This document shows positions 20,501 to 31,624 of a stretch of 64,000 bases of DNA, one piece after another. The position numbers were made by a program, and so were the translations under genes. Source of the DNA: Kitagawia praeruptora (taxonomy: Eukaryota; Streptophyta; Magnoliopsida; Apiales; Apiaceae); NCBI GenBank assembly GCA_037693485.1, contig CM075346.1, positions 11,375,501 to 11,439,500 of the forward strand, written 5' to 3'. The notes beneath the pieces were generated by a model. It saw nothing but the letters and a program-made list of their open reading frames with translations, had not been told where the DNA came from and ran no database searches. Positions within the stretch are counted from its first letter, which is position 1. Each line of letters opens with the position of its first letter.

Positions 20501-23500
20501 TCATTCACTGAAGTTTTGTCGCAACATATCCTTGAGTCGACGCATTCCAATGTTATGTCGTAGTTTCCCGAATGTTGAATTCGGTAATGATTTTGTGAAT
20601 AAGTCTGCAGGATTGTCACATGACCGAATTTGTTGTACATCAATTTCACCATTCTTTTGAAGTTCATGAGTGTAGAAGAATTTTGGTGAAATGTGCTTCG
20701 TTCTGTCTCCTTTGATATATCCTTCCTTGAGTTGATCAATACATGCAGTGTTATCTTCAAACATAACAGTGGGATTTCTCGTGATGTCTGGTAATCCACA
20801 TGTTTCTTGAATGTTCTTGATGATAGACCGCAACCAAACACATTCTCTACTGGCTTCATGAATTGCAATTAGTTCTGAGTGATTTGATGAGGTTGCCACT
20901 ATAGTTTGCTTTGTGGATTTCCAAGAAATGGCTGTACCGCAATATGTAAATACATATCCAGTTTGTGATTTGCCAAAATGAGGATCTGACAAATATCCAG
21001 CGTCTGCATATCCAATCAACTGAGATGTCGAGTTTTTCGGGAAGAATAACCCAAAATCAACTGTTCCACGAAGATAACGGAATATATGTTTGATCCCATT
21101 CCAATGTCTGTCCATTGGAGCAGAGCTAAACCTGGCCAATAAATTCACAGCAAACGCAATATCCGGCCTTGTATTATTCGCAAGATACATTAGTGCACCA
21201 ATTGCACAAAGATATGGAACTTCAGGACCAAGAACATCCTCATCATCTTCTCTTGGTCGAAATGGATCTTTATCAGGTTCTAAAGATCTAACCACCATTG
21301 GAGTGGTCAAAGGATGAGATTTATCCATGTAAAATCTGCTCAAAACTTTTTCCGTATACGTGGATTGGTGGAGGAAAATTCCCGATGACAAATGCTCGAC
21401 TTGTATACCAAGACAATATTTTGTCTTTCCAAGATCTTTCATCTCGAATTCTGTCTTTAGATATGTTACAGCATCATCAACCTCTGTAGTTGTTCCTACA
21501 AGATTTAAATCATCCACATATACAGCAATGATCACAAAACCAGATTGTGATTTCTTGATAAAAACACATGGACAAATCGGATTATTAATATACCCATTCT
21601 TTTGTAAATAACGACTAAGTCTGTTATACCACATACGACCAGATTGTTTCAGCCCATACAATGATCGTTGAAGTTTAATGGAATATATATGACGAGGTTT
21701 CTTAAACTCATCCATTTTCAACCCTTCTGGGATTTTCATAAAAATTTCACTATCAAGTGAACCATATAGGTATGCAGTAACAACGTCCATAAGACGTGTC
21801 TCCAGTTTTTCATTAGATGCCATACCTAATATGAAACGAAAAGTAATTCCATCCATTACTGGCGAGTATGTTTCTTGATAATCAATGCCAGGTCTTTGAG
21901 AAAACCCTTGAGCCACAAGTCGGGCTTTGTATCTCACTATTTCATTCTTTTCATTTCGTTTTCTTATGAATACCCATTTATTTCCAACAGGGTTTACACC
22001 AGTTGGTGTTTGGACAACAGGTCCAAATACTTCTCTTTTTCGCAATGAATTTAATTCTGTTTGTATTGCGTCTTTCCATTTTAGCCAGTCTTTTCTTCGA
22101 CGGCATTCATCCACACTTTGTGGTTCAGGATCAGAATTTATATCGACATCCAATGCCGTAGAATACACAAATACATCATCAATTATGACTTTACTTCGAT
22201 CCCATAATTTCATGTTATGCACATAATTTATTGAAATTTCATGATTACTCAATCCCTCATCTTTAGGGACTAGAATCTCTTCAGGAGATAATACCACTTC
22301 AGGGGTATTTGCTACTTCTGGAGCATGTGCCACTTCAGGGGCATTTTTCTTTGTTTTTCGTTTTCGTGGTGCAATATCTTTTGCACCGATCGGTCTACCA
22401 CGCTTCAAGCGCGGATTTGATTCCGTAACCAACCCTTTTGTATTTAATTTTTGAATTGGTACATCTATTCTAGCTGGAGTATTTACTGCAGGTATATGAG
22501 ATTTTATAATTTTTCTAGAATCGTTAAATGCGTCAGGCATTTGATTTGCTATATTTTGCATATGAATAATCCTTTTAACTTCAATTTCACATTGACCGGT
22601 ACGTGGATCTAGAAAATGTAATCCCGATGCATTCCATGTAATGTCAGGATTAGCCTTATTCGAATATTTATCTCCCCCTAAAGGAGGAAACACTAATTCG
22701 TCAAAATGACAATCTGCATATCTCGAGGTAAATAAATCTCCAGTTAGTGGTTCAAGATATCTAATTATAGATGTCGAATCAAAACCAATGTAGATACCTA
22801 TTCTTCTTTGAGCTCCCATCTTCGATCTCTGTGGTGGAGCAATCGGCACATATACAGCACTTCCAAAAATTTTGAAGTGAGAGATATTAGGAATTTGACC
22901 AAGTACTAATTGTAGTGGAGAATGTTTGTTATAGGCAGTTGGTCTAATCCTAATAATATTGGCAGCGTGAAGTATTGCATGACCCCAAATGGATGTAGGT
23001 AATTTTGCTTTCAACAATAGTGGTCTTGCAATAAGTTGAAGTCTTTTGATAAAGGACTCGGCTAATCCATTTTGTGTATGTGCATGAGGAACTGGGTGTT
23101 CAACTGAGATCCCTACAGACATGCAATAGTCAACAAAAGTTGCAGATGTGAACTCGCCGGCATTATCTAAACGAATTGACTTAATGTGATGATCTGGGAA
23201 TTGAGCTCGCAGTTTGATTATCTGGGCAAGTAATTTTGCAAAAGCATCATTACGAGTTGAGAGAAGACAAACATGAGACCATCTAGTTGAGGCATCAATT
23301 AATACCATGAAGTACCTAAATGGACCAGAAGATGGGTGGATAGGCCCACATATGTCCCCTTGGATTCTTTCAAGAAAATTTGGATTCTCAATCTGAACTT
23401 TAGTAGGAGATGGTCGAGTAATCAATTTTCCTAAAGAACATGCTGAGCAAGGAAGGTCATTGTTTGAAAGAACTTTAAGATCTCTTAGAGGATGTCCAGT

Positions 23501-24049
23501 AGAATTCTCTATAATGCGACGCATCATAGAGACACCAGGGTGACCTAATCTTTCATGCCAAAGTGTAAATGATTTTGGGTCTACTAGTTTCGAAGCAATG
23601 ACATTGTGTGACTCAATGGCTCTAATTTTCATCATATATAATCCTGAAGAAAGTGAGAGAAATCTTTCTAAGATTTTCTTGTTGCTAGAATTAGCTGAAG
23701 TGATAAGAAGATATTCTTTACCAGCCTCGGAAGTGGTTTCGATGTGAAAACCGTTGAGTCGAATATCCTTAAAACTAAGAAGATTTCTAGTGGACTTACT
23801 AGAAAATAAAGCATTTGGAATACGTAATTGTGTACCATTAGGTAAGATAAAACTAGCTTTTCCAAAACCCTCAATTATATTAGAAACACCAGATATGGTC
23901 CCAACTTGTGCTTCGGTTTTGGTTAGAAGGCTAAAATATTTCCGGCTCTGTAAAATCGTATGAGTTGTGCCACAATCAGCAATGCATATATCCTCAGGAA
24001 TCATTCTGTGCATAATAAAGAAACACACTTTTATTCGATAGAAAAACAT
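20501..24049 (-). CDS. Copia Pol polyprotein of element H (protease, integrase, RT, RNase H)
   Basis: 1182 aa without a stop. Protease near residue 25 has ADCGTTHTIL, a DCG in place of the usual D(S/T)G triad. The GAG-pre-integrase zinc-binding region has LWHERLGHPG and CSACSLGK (about 165-215). Integrase follows with the D-D-E set visible as GDICGP, RLDNAGEF and GLAESFIKR (about 230-345). The reverse transcriptase spans about 680-925, with KWVFIRKRN, the palm box AVYVDDLNLV and the thumb. RNase H has GYADAGY and SSNHSELIA (about 1020-1110) and ends with the usual LFTKSLP tail. Full length for a Copia pol. It starts after a stop and frameshift downstream of gag, which is unusual because most plant Copia elements use one frame. 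Confidence 0.93.
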   Translation of the reverse strand: MFFYRIKVCFFIMHRMIPEDICIADCGTTHTILQSRKYFSLLTKTEAQVGTISGVSNIIEGFGKASFILPNGTQLRIPNALFSSKSTRNLLSFKDIRLNGFHIETTSEAGKEYLLITSANSSNKKILERFLSLSSGLYMMKIRAIESHNVIASKLVDPKSFTLWHERLGHPGVSMMRRIIENSTGHPLRDLKVLSNNDLPCSACSLGKLITRPSPTKVQIENPNFLERIQGDICGPIHPSSGPFRYFMVLIDASTRWSHVCLLSTRNDAFAKLLAQIIKLRAQFPDHHIKSIRLDNAGEFTSATFVDYCMSVGISVEHPVPHAHTQNGLAESFIKRLQLIARPLLLKAKLPTSIWGHAILHAANIIRIRPTAYNKHSPLQLVLGQIPNISHFKIFGSAVYVPIAPPQRSKMGAQRRIGIYIGFDSTSIIRYLEPLTGDLFTSRYADCHFDELVFPPLGGDKYSNKANPDITWNASGLHFLDPRTGQCEIEVKRIIHMQNIANQMPDAFNDSRKIIKSHIPAVNTPARIDVPIQKLNTKGLVTESNPRLKRGRPIGAKDIAPRKRKTKKNAPEVAHAPEVANTPEVVLSPEEILVPKDEGLSNHEISINYVHNMKLWDRSKVIIDDVFVYSTALDVDINSDPEPQSVDECRRRKDWLKWKDAIQTELNSLRKREVFGPVVQTPTGVNPVGNKWVFIRKRNEKNEIVRYKARLVAQGFSQRPGIDYQETYSPVMDGITFRFILGMASNEKLETRLMDVVTAYLYGSLDSEIFMKIPEGLKMDEFKKPRHIYSIKLQRSLYGLKQSGRMWYNRLSRYLQKNGYINNPICPCVFIKKSQSGFVIIAVYVDDLNLVGTTTEVDDAVTYLKTEFEMKDLGKTKYCLGIQVEHLSSGIFLHQSTYTEKVLSRFYMDKSHPLTTPMVVRSLEPDKDPFRPREDDEDVLGPEVPYLCAIGALMYLANNTRPDIAFAVNLLARFSSAPMDRHWNGIKHIFRYLRGTVDFGLFFPKNSTSQLIGYADAGYLSDPHFGKSQTGYVFTYCGTAISWKSTKQTIVATSSNHSELIAIHEASRECVWLRSIIKNIQETCGLPDITRNPTVMFEDNTACIDQLKEGYIKGDRTKHISPKFFYTHELQKNGEIDVQQIRSCDNPADLFTKSLPNSTFGKLRHNIGMRRLKDMLRQNFSE

Positions 24050-24105
24050 AACACACTACATAGCTTAAACAAGATAATACACAATATCATAGTAATTTTA
24101 TGAAA

Positions 24106-25110
24106 CTAATCTTCAGCTTCCCACATGGGAGTTTCATTGGTTTCATTCGGACCATTAATATTTATTCCTCCAGTTGTAACTATCGGGGAATCATCTAGAT
24201 TATTGTTGGCGAAATTTGTTTCCACTGTTTTTCCTTTTGACTTCTGAGATGATTGGTATAGATCAACAAGATGTTTTGGGATATGACAATTACGTGCCCA
24301 GTGTCCTTCCATTCCACAATTATGGCATGTATTATTCATTTTCCCTCCCTGTGGTGCCTTTCTTTTGCTCTGGTCAGATTGCCACTTCCGGTGACCAGAG
24401 TTGTTGTAAGGACGAAAGTGCCCGTGACTTCGACCTCGTCCACGGTATCGACCTTGGCCTCGTCCACCTCTATGCCCTCTTCCACGTACATTCTGCTGGA
24501 ATGATGTGTTATTTACTTCAGGTAAAGGGGCAGATCCCGTTGGACGGGATTGATGATTTTTAATCACCAATTCATGATTCTGTTCAGCAACAAGGAGAGT
24601 TGATAGAAGATCACCGAACTTGGTGAATTTGCGCTCCCTATACATCTCAGCTAAGTTGATATTATTGGGGTGAAAAGTTGATAGTGTTTTATCGATTTTT
24701 CTTTTCTCAGTAACTTTCTCACCGCACATAATGAGTCTAGAACTTATCTTGAATAAAGCAGAACTATATGCCCGAACACTTTTAAAATCCTGAAGTCTTA
24801 GATTAGCCCAATCATTTTCAGCTGCTGGTAAATAAACTAATTTCTGGTGGTCAAACCTATCTTTTAGATTTTCCCATAAAACATAAGGATCCTCGACTTC
24901 TAGGTATTCAGATTTTAAATCTTCATGCATGTGATGTCGGAGAAATATAATGGAGGAAAAGTTTTCTTCAGCCGTAGCTTTATTTCCTACCTTTATCGTA
25001 TCGCTTAATTTCTTTGAACCAAGATGCAATTTTACATCTTGTACCCACGACAAATAATTATCTCCAGAAATATCCAATGCAACGAACGATAAGCTTGTAA
25101 GGTTTGTCAT
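24106..25110 (-). CDS. Copia Gag of element H
   Basis: 334 aa from the ATG at 25110 (MTNLTSLSFVALDISG); the frame is open further upstream but without an ATG. The N-terminal UBN2-type gag fold has NYLSWVQDVKLHL and LWENLKDRF. An Arg/Gly-rich stretch at about 205-235 precedes a CCHC zinc knuckle, CHNCGMEGHWARNC, near residue 265, which binds RNA. It ends MWEAED before a TAG. Pol begins 56 bases later in another frame. Confidence 0.9.
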   Translation of the reverse strand: MTNLTSLSFVALDISGDNYLSWVQDVKLHLGSKKLSDTIKVGNKATAEENFSSIIFLRHHMHEDLKSEYLEVEDPYVLWENLKDRFDHQKLVYLPAAENDWANLRLQDFKSVRAYSSALFKISSRLIMCGEKVTEKRKIDKTLSTFHPNNINLAEMYRERKFTKFGDLLSTLLVAEQNHELVIKNHQSRPTGSAPLPEVNNTSFQQNVRGRGHRGGRGQGRYRGRGRSHGHFRPYNNSGHRKWQSDQSKRKAPQGGKMNNTCHNCGMEGHWARNCHIPKHLVDLYQSSQKSKGKTVETNFANNNLDDSPIVTTGGININGPNETNETPMWEAED

Positions 25111-25489
25111 AATAAATCTGAATTTAATACACAAATTATTAAACTTAAATCATCAATATAAATATTACATAACTCCTAGTTAATCGGGTGCATTAACAGA
25201 TACACAATAATAAATAAATATATATATATATATCATTATTATCACTAATACTATAAACATATCTACGTATAGAATAACAAATGGATTTTCACCTGTCGTA
25301 CGAACGTCTTCGTATACAGATTATCTCCGATCAATAAACTTAAATCATGCATATGTTAGCTTGTGAACAAAAGTTATTTACCGATATATAATAATTGATC
25401 AACAGCATAATAAAGCACATTTTGATAGTGATATGGGCATTTCTCTTTTAAGACCATTAAGTTCAGAGTTTCTTTTTGAAAGATTCCCG

Positions 25490-25635
25490 TATAGTAGGCG
25501 GATTAACCGACCATGTAAATAAAAAATCCAGTATAGTAGGCGGATTAACCGACCATGAAAATAAAAATCCGGTATAGTAGGCGGATTAACCGACCATAAA
25601 AATCCGATATAGTAGGCGGTGCTCCGGCCATATAT
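25490..25635 (-). repeat. Leader tandem repeat of element H
   Basis: Four copies of TATAGTAGGCGGATTAACCG with spacers of 35-42 bp, the last degenerate, between the primer site and gag. Each core can pair as GGCGG..CCG. Possible packaging or translational leader structure (inference). Confidence 0.75.
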
Positions 25636-25674
25636 GTATATTAAAATAAAATTATACCTTCTCAGTTTCGGCAG

Positions 25675-25692
25675 GGCTTCGTGCTGATAACG
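25675..25692 (-). other. Primer-binding region of element H
   Basis: Directly inside the 5' LTR the minus strand reads CGTTATCAGCACGAAGCC. The TTATCAGCACGA core is of the kind seen next to LTRs in some plant Copia elements, differing from the common initiator-Met site. The tRNA was not identified. Confidence 0.55.
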
Positions 25693-25887
25693 TGTTATAA
25701 ATTATTAGCTATATTACTAACATTAACTGCTTAAGAAAAGAGAGCAAAAGAAAGAGAGAGAGCAGTATAGAGAAGTTGCTTCGTCACTTATTTCCATTGT
25801 CTAATAAGCCTTTTATAGGCAAAGATAGCAAGCCAATTTTGACAAAATGGCAATCAACCATGTAAACATGCAACACATTTTACAACA
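25693..25887 (-). repeat. 5' LTR of element H
   Basis: 195 bp, same termini as the left copy, followed by the target duplication ATACC. Confidence 0.95.
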
Positions 25888-25892
25888 ATACC

Positions 25893-26572
25893 ATATTACA
25901 GGATCTTGGTATTTGTTGTATGATCTAATATAGAGATTAACATACAAATTTTAATATGTGAAAGGAGCAAATTTTAATATGTGAAAGGAGCAGGTGCACA
26001 TATTTTATGTACATCTTTTGTGATTCAGTTTGGAAAATATATGTGGACATTGTTTTGGATTATTTTATTACAGAACCTTAATAGTGGTGGGTAAGTAATA
26101 ATCATGTGTACATGTAAATATTGGAATACGTGTGTCTCCTGTTGGTGTTATGGTGTGCTGTAACAAAGTGAACTTATATTTAATTAGTAATAAGTTCTTA
26201 TCAATCAATTAATTGGTTCGATATTAATTGGTTTTTTTTATTTGATTACGGTGCCATGATTACTAATCTTAAATTCTGGATAATTTGAGCTAAATAAGTT
26301 GTTAAGTATATGTGCAGGAAAATATTTGGCACTACATTCTTTCTTGAATTTGACGTTAAAAACCTAACGAGCCTTTTACTTATTAAGTATAGGTTGAGGG
26401 TCGACATGAGATTTATATTTTTCCAATTGGATTTGTTCCTTTGGTTAAATTATATATTCTCTTGTTGGTGTCGGTCTGCTGCGGCAGTGACACACGAGCC
26501 TATTATGGTGATCCATGTGATACCTAATACGGTGAATATTGATGTCAGCTCTGTATGCTGAAAATTTGGAGA
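25893..26572 (+). other. Non-coding internal region of element E after H
   Basis: AT-rich, multiple stops in all frames. A 21-bp direct duplication (AAATTTTAATATGTGAAAGG unit) lies at about 25945-25990. No domain recognised. Confidence 0.55.
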
Positions 26573-27326
26573 AATCCGAGACGTTGTTAACCCTAACGCA
26601 TCAATTGATCAAGGATCACGGAATGTGGGTTATTTGAGGTTTATATTCCCCAATGGGTACCAGTTCGTCTGATTGTGCCATAAATTTCAGTTCTCTTTTG
26701 AACCATGCTGAAATTTTTGGAGAAAATTCAATAATTGAATTTTAGTGATAAGAATGTAAAAGTTCTTTAATCTGATGCTAAAACCAGTGAGGTTTTAAAT
26801 GATGATGAAACTTGCTCTAGTGAGACGTGGTAACAAGTTGTGTGATTACTTTATAGTAATACATTGATTGTGTGTACTCGTCAAAGAGTAAATATGAAGC
26901 TTTATAGAGAGGAATATGCTCTATAAGCTCAAGATAGATAACCAACTTAATCCGAGACGTTGTTAACCCTAACGCATCAATTGATCAAGGATCACGGAAT
27001 GTGGGTTATTTGAGGTTTATATTCCTCAATGGGTACCAGTTCGTCTGATTGTGCCATAAATTTCAGTTCTCTTTTGAACCATGCTGAAATTTTTGGAGAA
27101 AATTCAATAATTGAATTTTAGTGATAAGAATGTAAAAGTTCTTTAATCTGATGCTAAAACCAGTGAGGTTTTAAATGATGATGAAACTTGCTCTAGTGAG
27201 ACGTGGTAACAAGTTGTGTGATTACTTTATAGTAATACATTGATTGTGTGTACTCGTCAAAGAGTAAATATGAAGCTTTATAGAGAGGAATATGCTCTAT
27301 AAGCTCAAGATAGATAACCAACTTAA
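26573..27326 (+). repeat. 376-bp tandem duplication inside element E
   Basis: Two adjacent copies (26573-26948 and 26949-about 27325) starting AATCCGAGACGTTG and ending AACCAACTT. I saw a single difference (CCCCAATGGG versus CCTCAATGGG). Because E itself is decayed, this duplication is much younger than the element's coding decay. Confidence 0.9.
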
Positions 27327-27557
27327 TACGAAATTAAGAGGGTAAGGAATGACTTTGATACTGAATAACCACTAGGTGATGTTTGTTCACAATGTGGATA
27401 TATTCATGAGGTTACTGCACATTACTCGCATTAATCAAATGGAGTAGCTGCAGGTTGAGTTGCACTCTAATGGAGATGTAAAAGCGATGCTGATCAGTTC
27501 AGACTATCACTGAATATGAGGATATTAGTCACGTAGAGACTAATCATTCCTTAAACA

Positions 27558-27735
27558 AGATACCTTGAAAGGAAATAATAGAATTTCCTATTAATTCTGG
27601 AATGGTTTTGACATTCTTAGAAATATTAAAATGTGGGGGGTATCTTGAAGCGAAAATAATAAAATTTTCTGTGAATTCTAGAATGTAGAGAAACATTCTT
27701 AGATATATTTAAAAATGCGGGGGTATTTTGAAGAT
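27558..27735 (+). repeat. Degenerate tandem pair inside element E
   Basis: Two diverged copies of about 85-90 bp, each with an AATTTY(C/T)TRTKAATTCTRGAATG core and ending in a G-run (GTGGGGGGTA, GCGGGGGTA). The G-runs resemble polypurine tracts. Confidence 0.6.
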
Positions 27736-28709
27736 GTCTTGATACCTATACCTATAAAGGTTAAAGGAGTTCCAAAAGGCAATTGTGATATTTTGGATGG
27801 ATATATAGACAACGATGAAGTCTAACGATATCCTGTGGTCTGCAGATGAATCTAATGTATAAGATTCATTATAATGCAATTACAAAATCTAGGAATGCTT
27901 CTATGATGAATTAGTAGTTCCTTGTAAATTTGTAAGTAAAATTTATCCGGAAAACTTTACGAGTTATTGGATGAATGTGAGGTTGAACCTAGACAGAGCA
28001 AAAGACTTGGAAAATTTGTTAGTCCAAAAATGTCTGAAATTTTGCTTGATGTAAACCTCAAAGCTTGAGAAAAGCTATGAGAATTTTTCTGATAATCCTA
28101 TGAGAAAAAGGAAATCAATAGAGAAATTGACTAGAATTAAGAAGTCAATAAGTCAAGATTTCTAACACGTATGTCAGAAAATGGATTTTGACATTTTTTC
28201 AAATAAATATGATCTCTCTATATCCTTTGTGGGGGGAAAAGGGATGTTAAGAAATAGAGAGAAGCGATTAATAAATAGAGAGAAGTGATTCTATGTGAAA
28301 GAATCATATTCAATAACGTATGGATCTTCTTGCGAGATAGATGCCATTTTGGGCCCAACGAATTTTCAAATTTAGAAAATAAATATATGGGTCAAAGAAA
28401 AGTAAAAGGCCAGACTGATAATTTAAAGATTATAGTCAAAAGTGAAGACCTAACTTACTCTATGTTATATTCTTGAGTTACAAGAATATGGTTCATCAAG
28501 ATGATACTTAAATTATCGGCATTGTGAAATTTAGAAGTACATCAATGAACTTTGGAACAGTCTTTCTTGGTTTCTCTGGTTAAGGAAAGAGTAGAAAGTC
28601 TGTATTTTGGTGATTATGTTGACTGAAACAACATAGATACGAAAATTGGCATAGGCATATGAAATTTGATATTGTTGCGATATGCTATGGTTTCATAATA
28701 AACGATATA

Positions 28710-28835
28710 GTTGCCACTTTGAGGACGCTCAAATTTGGTAACTGAGTGAATGAGTGTTGCCAGTTTAGGGACGCTTAAACTTGGTAATGAGATAAATTGA
28801 AATTACTAATTTTTGGGACGCTAAAAATTGGTAAT
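28710..28835 (+). repeat. Three tandem hairpins with a constant GGACGC loop
   Basis: GGACGC at 28723, 28769 and 28816 (spacing 46-47) is each time flanked by complementary arms. The arms differ in sequence yet still pair: TTTGA/TCAAA, GTTTAG/TTAAAC, and TAATTTTTG/TAAAAATTG. An outer stem TTGCCA/TGGTAA or TTACTA/TGGTAA extends each. The third hairpin has 14 consecutive pairs including two G-T wobbles. Confidence 0.8.
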
Positions 28836-28982
28836 ATCAATTACAATTTTGAAGCCTTAGCTGATGACTGGTAAAGTAATTACCAAAATGTGACATGCCA
28901 ATGTTGAGATGTAAAATTGATAAAAAAATCAATGAATTGACAAATGTGTATATGTTATTTACACATGAGATGATAAAATTAT

Positions 28983-29144
28983 TGTAATTACAGGTGAGTG
29001 ATCTGATCATTATGAGAAGTAATGACAAGATGATCATCTCTAGTAATTTGGATGAGAAATTTTTGTAATTGCACGTGAGTGATCTGATCATTACGAGAAG
29101 TAATGACAAGATGATCATCACTAGCAATTTGGATGAGGCTTAAA
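28983..29144 (+). repeat. 81-bp tandem pair inside element E
   Basis: Two copies starting TGTAATTRCA with GTGAGTGATCTGATCATTA and GATGATCATC inside, about seven differences apart. Contains TGATCA palindromes. Confidence 0.8.
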
Positions 29145-29604
29145 GTTTTGATTTTGGAGGTTAAAATCTTAATAACTTAAAAGTCCTAAAGGATACATGT
29201 CACATGTTAGTGATGTGAATCTTGAAGAGATCAACGTAACTAAATCTTGTATATCTAGAATGAATATGTATATGATGTATCTATCTAAGGATAGATGAAC
29301 AAGGATCTCTCAAGAATGATTGAAAGTCTATTGTACATTTCAAAATGGTACAAAATCAGACATAGGCTACACAGTTGGTAAGCTGAGTAGATGCACGAGT
29401 CAAATCGAAATTGGTCTCTTGAAAGTGATTGCAATGAGACTAAGGTGTTTGAGATATACTCGTGAGTTTGGGCTGCATTGCAAACGATATCTAATTGTAC
29501 TATGTAGATATAGTATGGATGTTAGATGTTTGACTTTAAGAGCATAAAAGTCATTGGCGAGAAATATGTGCTACTACGATATCAATCTCATCCATGTGGG
29601 GGAT

Positions 29605-30191
29605 TGTTGGAATATGGATTCGATTATAATTTGAATTCATTGATTCGGTAAAATCAATTCCGTTTTTACTACGGATTTTTTGCCACCGCCTTTACATAAT
29701 TAATTAACACGTTTAATTAATTAAGAAAATTGCCACCGATTTAATTGATTAGCTTGGCTAATTAATTAAGGCAATTGTGTTAAGGAAATTGCCACCAATT
29801 TAATTGATTAGCGCGGCTAATTAATTAAGGCAATTGTGTAGCGCACAAGTTTTCCTATCCTATATATACTCGTTTAGAGCCTTAGGATTATTCACTCGAA
29901 AAACACACATCCTCCTCACAAATACAGCTTCTTCTTTTCTTCTGGTGATAGTTCTTGCTCGTCTCAAGCTCGCTGAGAGTGACGCTCGTTTGTAGCCTCA
30001 CTGCAATCCGTTTTATCCTGGGAGGCGTTTCGCTCGCACATACGGTGAGGGCTAATACGCTTTAAGGAGACAGTCACGCACTGGACTCGGGTTTTTCGTT
30101 CCTTGTCTCCTCTTTCGTTTGTTTTAATTATAATATAACCGTTACTCACACACACACAAATATTATATTGTTTGTATTTATCGCAGATTGT
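29605..30191 (+). repeat. 3' LTR of element E, main part
   Basis: 587 bp matching 19046 onward. It breaks at ATTGT (30187-30191), where element F is inserted. The final CCAACA resumes at 38638. Confidence 0.93.
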
Positions 30192-31487
30192 TGATAGAGT
30201 ATATTTTTATATATATTTTAGATGATTTTATTCTCATATTTATTGTGTTTTGCATTGATTTGGATTTTTATTTAATAGATTTTATTGTTTTATTGTAGGA
30301 AATAAAGAATTCATAACTTGGAAGGATTTGGAGCAAAAAGAGCTATTTTGGAGATAAAATAGGAGAAAATTCGTAATATTAGGCTATACGGGCTGCCTGC
30401 ACTGTTTTGGCCATATCTTGAGTTCCAGAAGTCAGAATTTGACGAAATTACAGCCCACGCGAAGCTTAGGGAATTATCTTTAATTCAGAGGTGGTCCAAT
30501 AAGCAAAATCCAACTGGAAGAGCCCAGAAACAGAGGAGCAAAATTAGTGACGAATTTTACAAGAAAATCCTATTCAATTATGGATATCTTTTTGTAAATT
30601 GATTAGGATATTAAAAATACTTTTATTAGAAGAAAGAGATCAGATTTTATTAGGTGATATATAATAAAAACGTGGGATAGAAGAGAGGGAGTTAGGACGT
30701 ATTTTATATTTTTACAAAAGCTAGGGTTTTGTTTTCTCTCTTCATCTCTTCTTTTGTAAGCACTTAGTTTAATTTGGATCTTCATTGTTCTTCGTTATTC
30801 AAAGGTTTAAGGTACTCTTTATCTCATCTTGTTTATTATTACATGTTTATTATGGCTTCTTTCATTATTATTATTATTAGTTTTTATTCTACCATGAGTG
30901 AGTAGTTTAATTCTAGGGTATTAAGGGGAGCCATGTTTGCACCATGATTTGGGCTTAATTTGATTAGTAGATTGATGGGTAAAGAGTAATTCTGATTGAT
31001 ATGTTATAATTCTTAATTTGTGTAATTGCGCAATATCACGGATTAATTGATTGCAATAGGAGTAATAGATCGAGAGATTTTACTACTAGAGGCTTACATA
31101 CAATTAGCAGAATTGAAGGTGAGTGTGAGAACATCATTAGATATTCTGAAAGCGTTAATGCTTGAGAAAGATTAACTGTTAATGCTTGAGAAAGATTAAC
31201 CATTGCTTTAATTACTTAATCCCATTGAAAAGCTATACTTTTGTGATTTGTTTGGTGTAAACATGGTGAACCTGAATTGCCCTAGATCCCTTAATTAATT
31301 GATTTAAAACCTTTGTTAAATTTGCTTTATTAGTTAATAAAATTCTCAAACAATCGTTGTGACTAGAAACAATTGATAGCAATTGAATTGAAATTGAAAC
31401 TGTCTCCTTGAGGATTCGACCCGTATTTGCTAGTATCTACTACAATTGATACCGTGCGCTTGCGGTTAGACGTAATTTTACATATCA
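30192..31487 (+). repeat. 5' LTR of element F
   Basis: TGATAGAGTATATTTT to ACATATCA, 1296 bp. A short direct repeat (GTTAATGCTTGAGAAAGATT, twice, near 31157-31200) lies inside it. Confidence 0.96.
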
Positions 31488-31493
31488 AGTTTT

Positions 31494-31511
31494 TGGCGCC
31501 GCTGCCGGGGA
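31494..31511 (+). other. Primer-binding site of element F
   Basis: TGGCGCCGCTGCCGGGGA, six bases after the LTR. It is one base from the tRNA-Asp complement known for Athila elements (TGGCGCCGTTGCCGGGGA), which supports the Athila assignment. Confidence 0.85.
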
Positions 31512-31624
31512 GACGCCTAGTTTCTCTAATTTTAGTTTGATTGTTTTATATTGTTTCTCTTGTCTCTTTGGAACTCTTGTTCCAACTGAGACCGATCTTA
31601 CTGCTTTTCCTTGTTTAGTTGTTG

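Larger units (their letters stand above)
20178..25887 (-). mobile_element. Element H: near-intact Ty1/Copia retrotransposon
   Basis: Minus-strand element with short 195-bp LTRs (two differences), perfect target duplication ATACC (20173-20177 and 25888-25892), gag and a long pol in Copia order (protease, integrase, RT, RNase H). On the minus strand the polypurine tract AAAGGGGAG abuts the 3' LTR. Inserted into the 5' internal region of element E, so younger than E. Confidence 0.95.
27961..29547 (+). pseudogene. Copia pol traces of element E
   Basis: Two plus-strand fragments look like Copia pol. At 27961-28068 is an acidic stretch with RQSKRLGKFV, like the region before reverse transcriptase. 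At about 29320-29510 is YTVGKLSRCTSQ followed by LRCLRYTREFGLH, like the Copia segment between RT and RNase H (AVGKLSRYTS and RVLRYLRYT-GLHY in relatives). Everything between is broken or replaced by repeats. Confidence 0.65.

Noticed and set aside
20298..20868. Additional minus-strand ORFs near the end of H
   Set aside because: Out-of-frame with the pol polyprotein or within the LTR.
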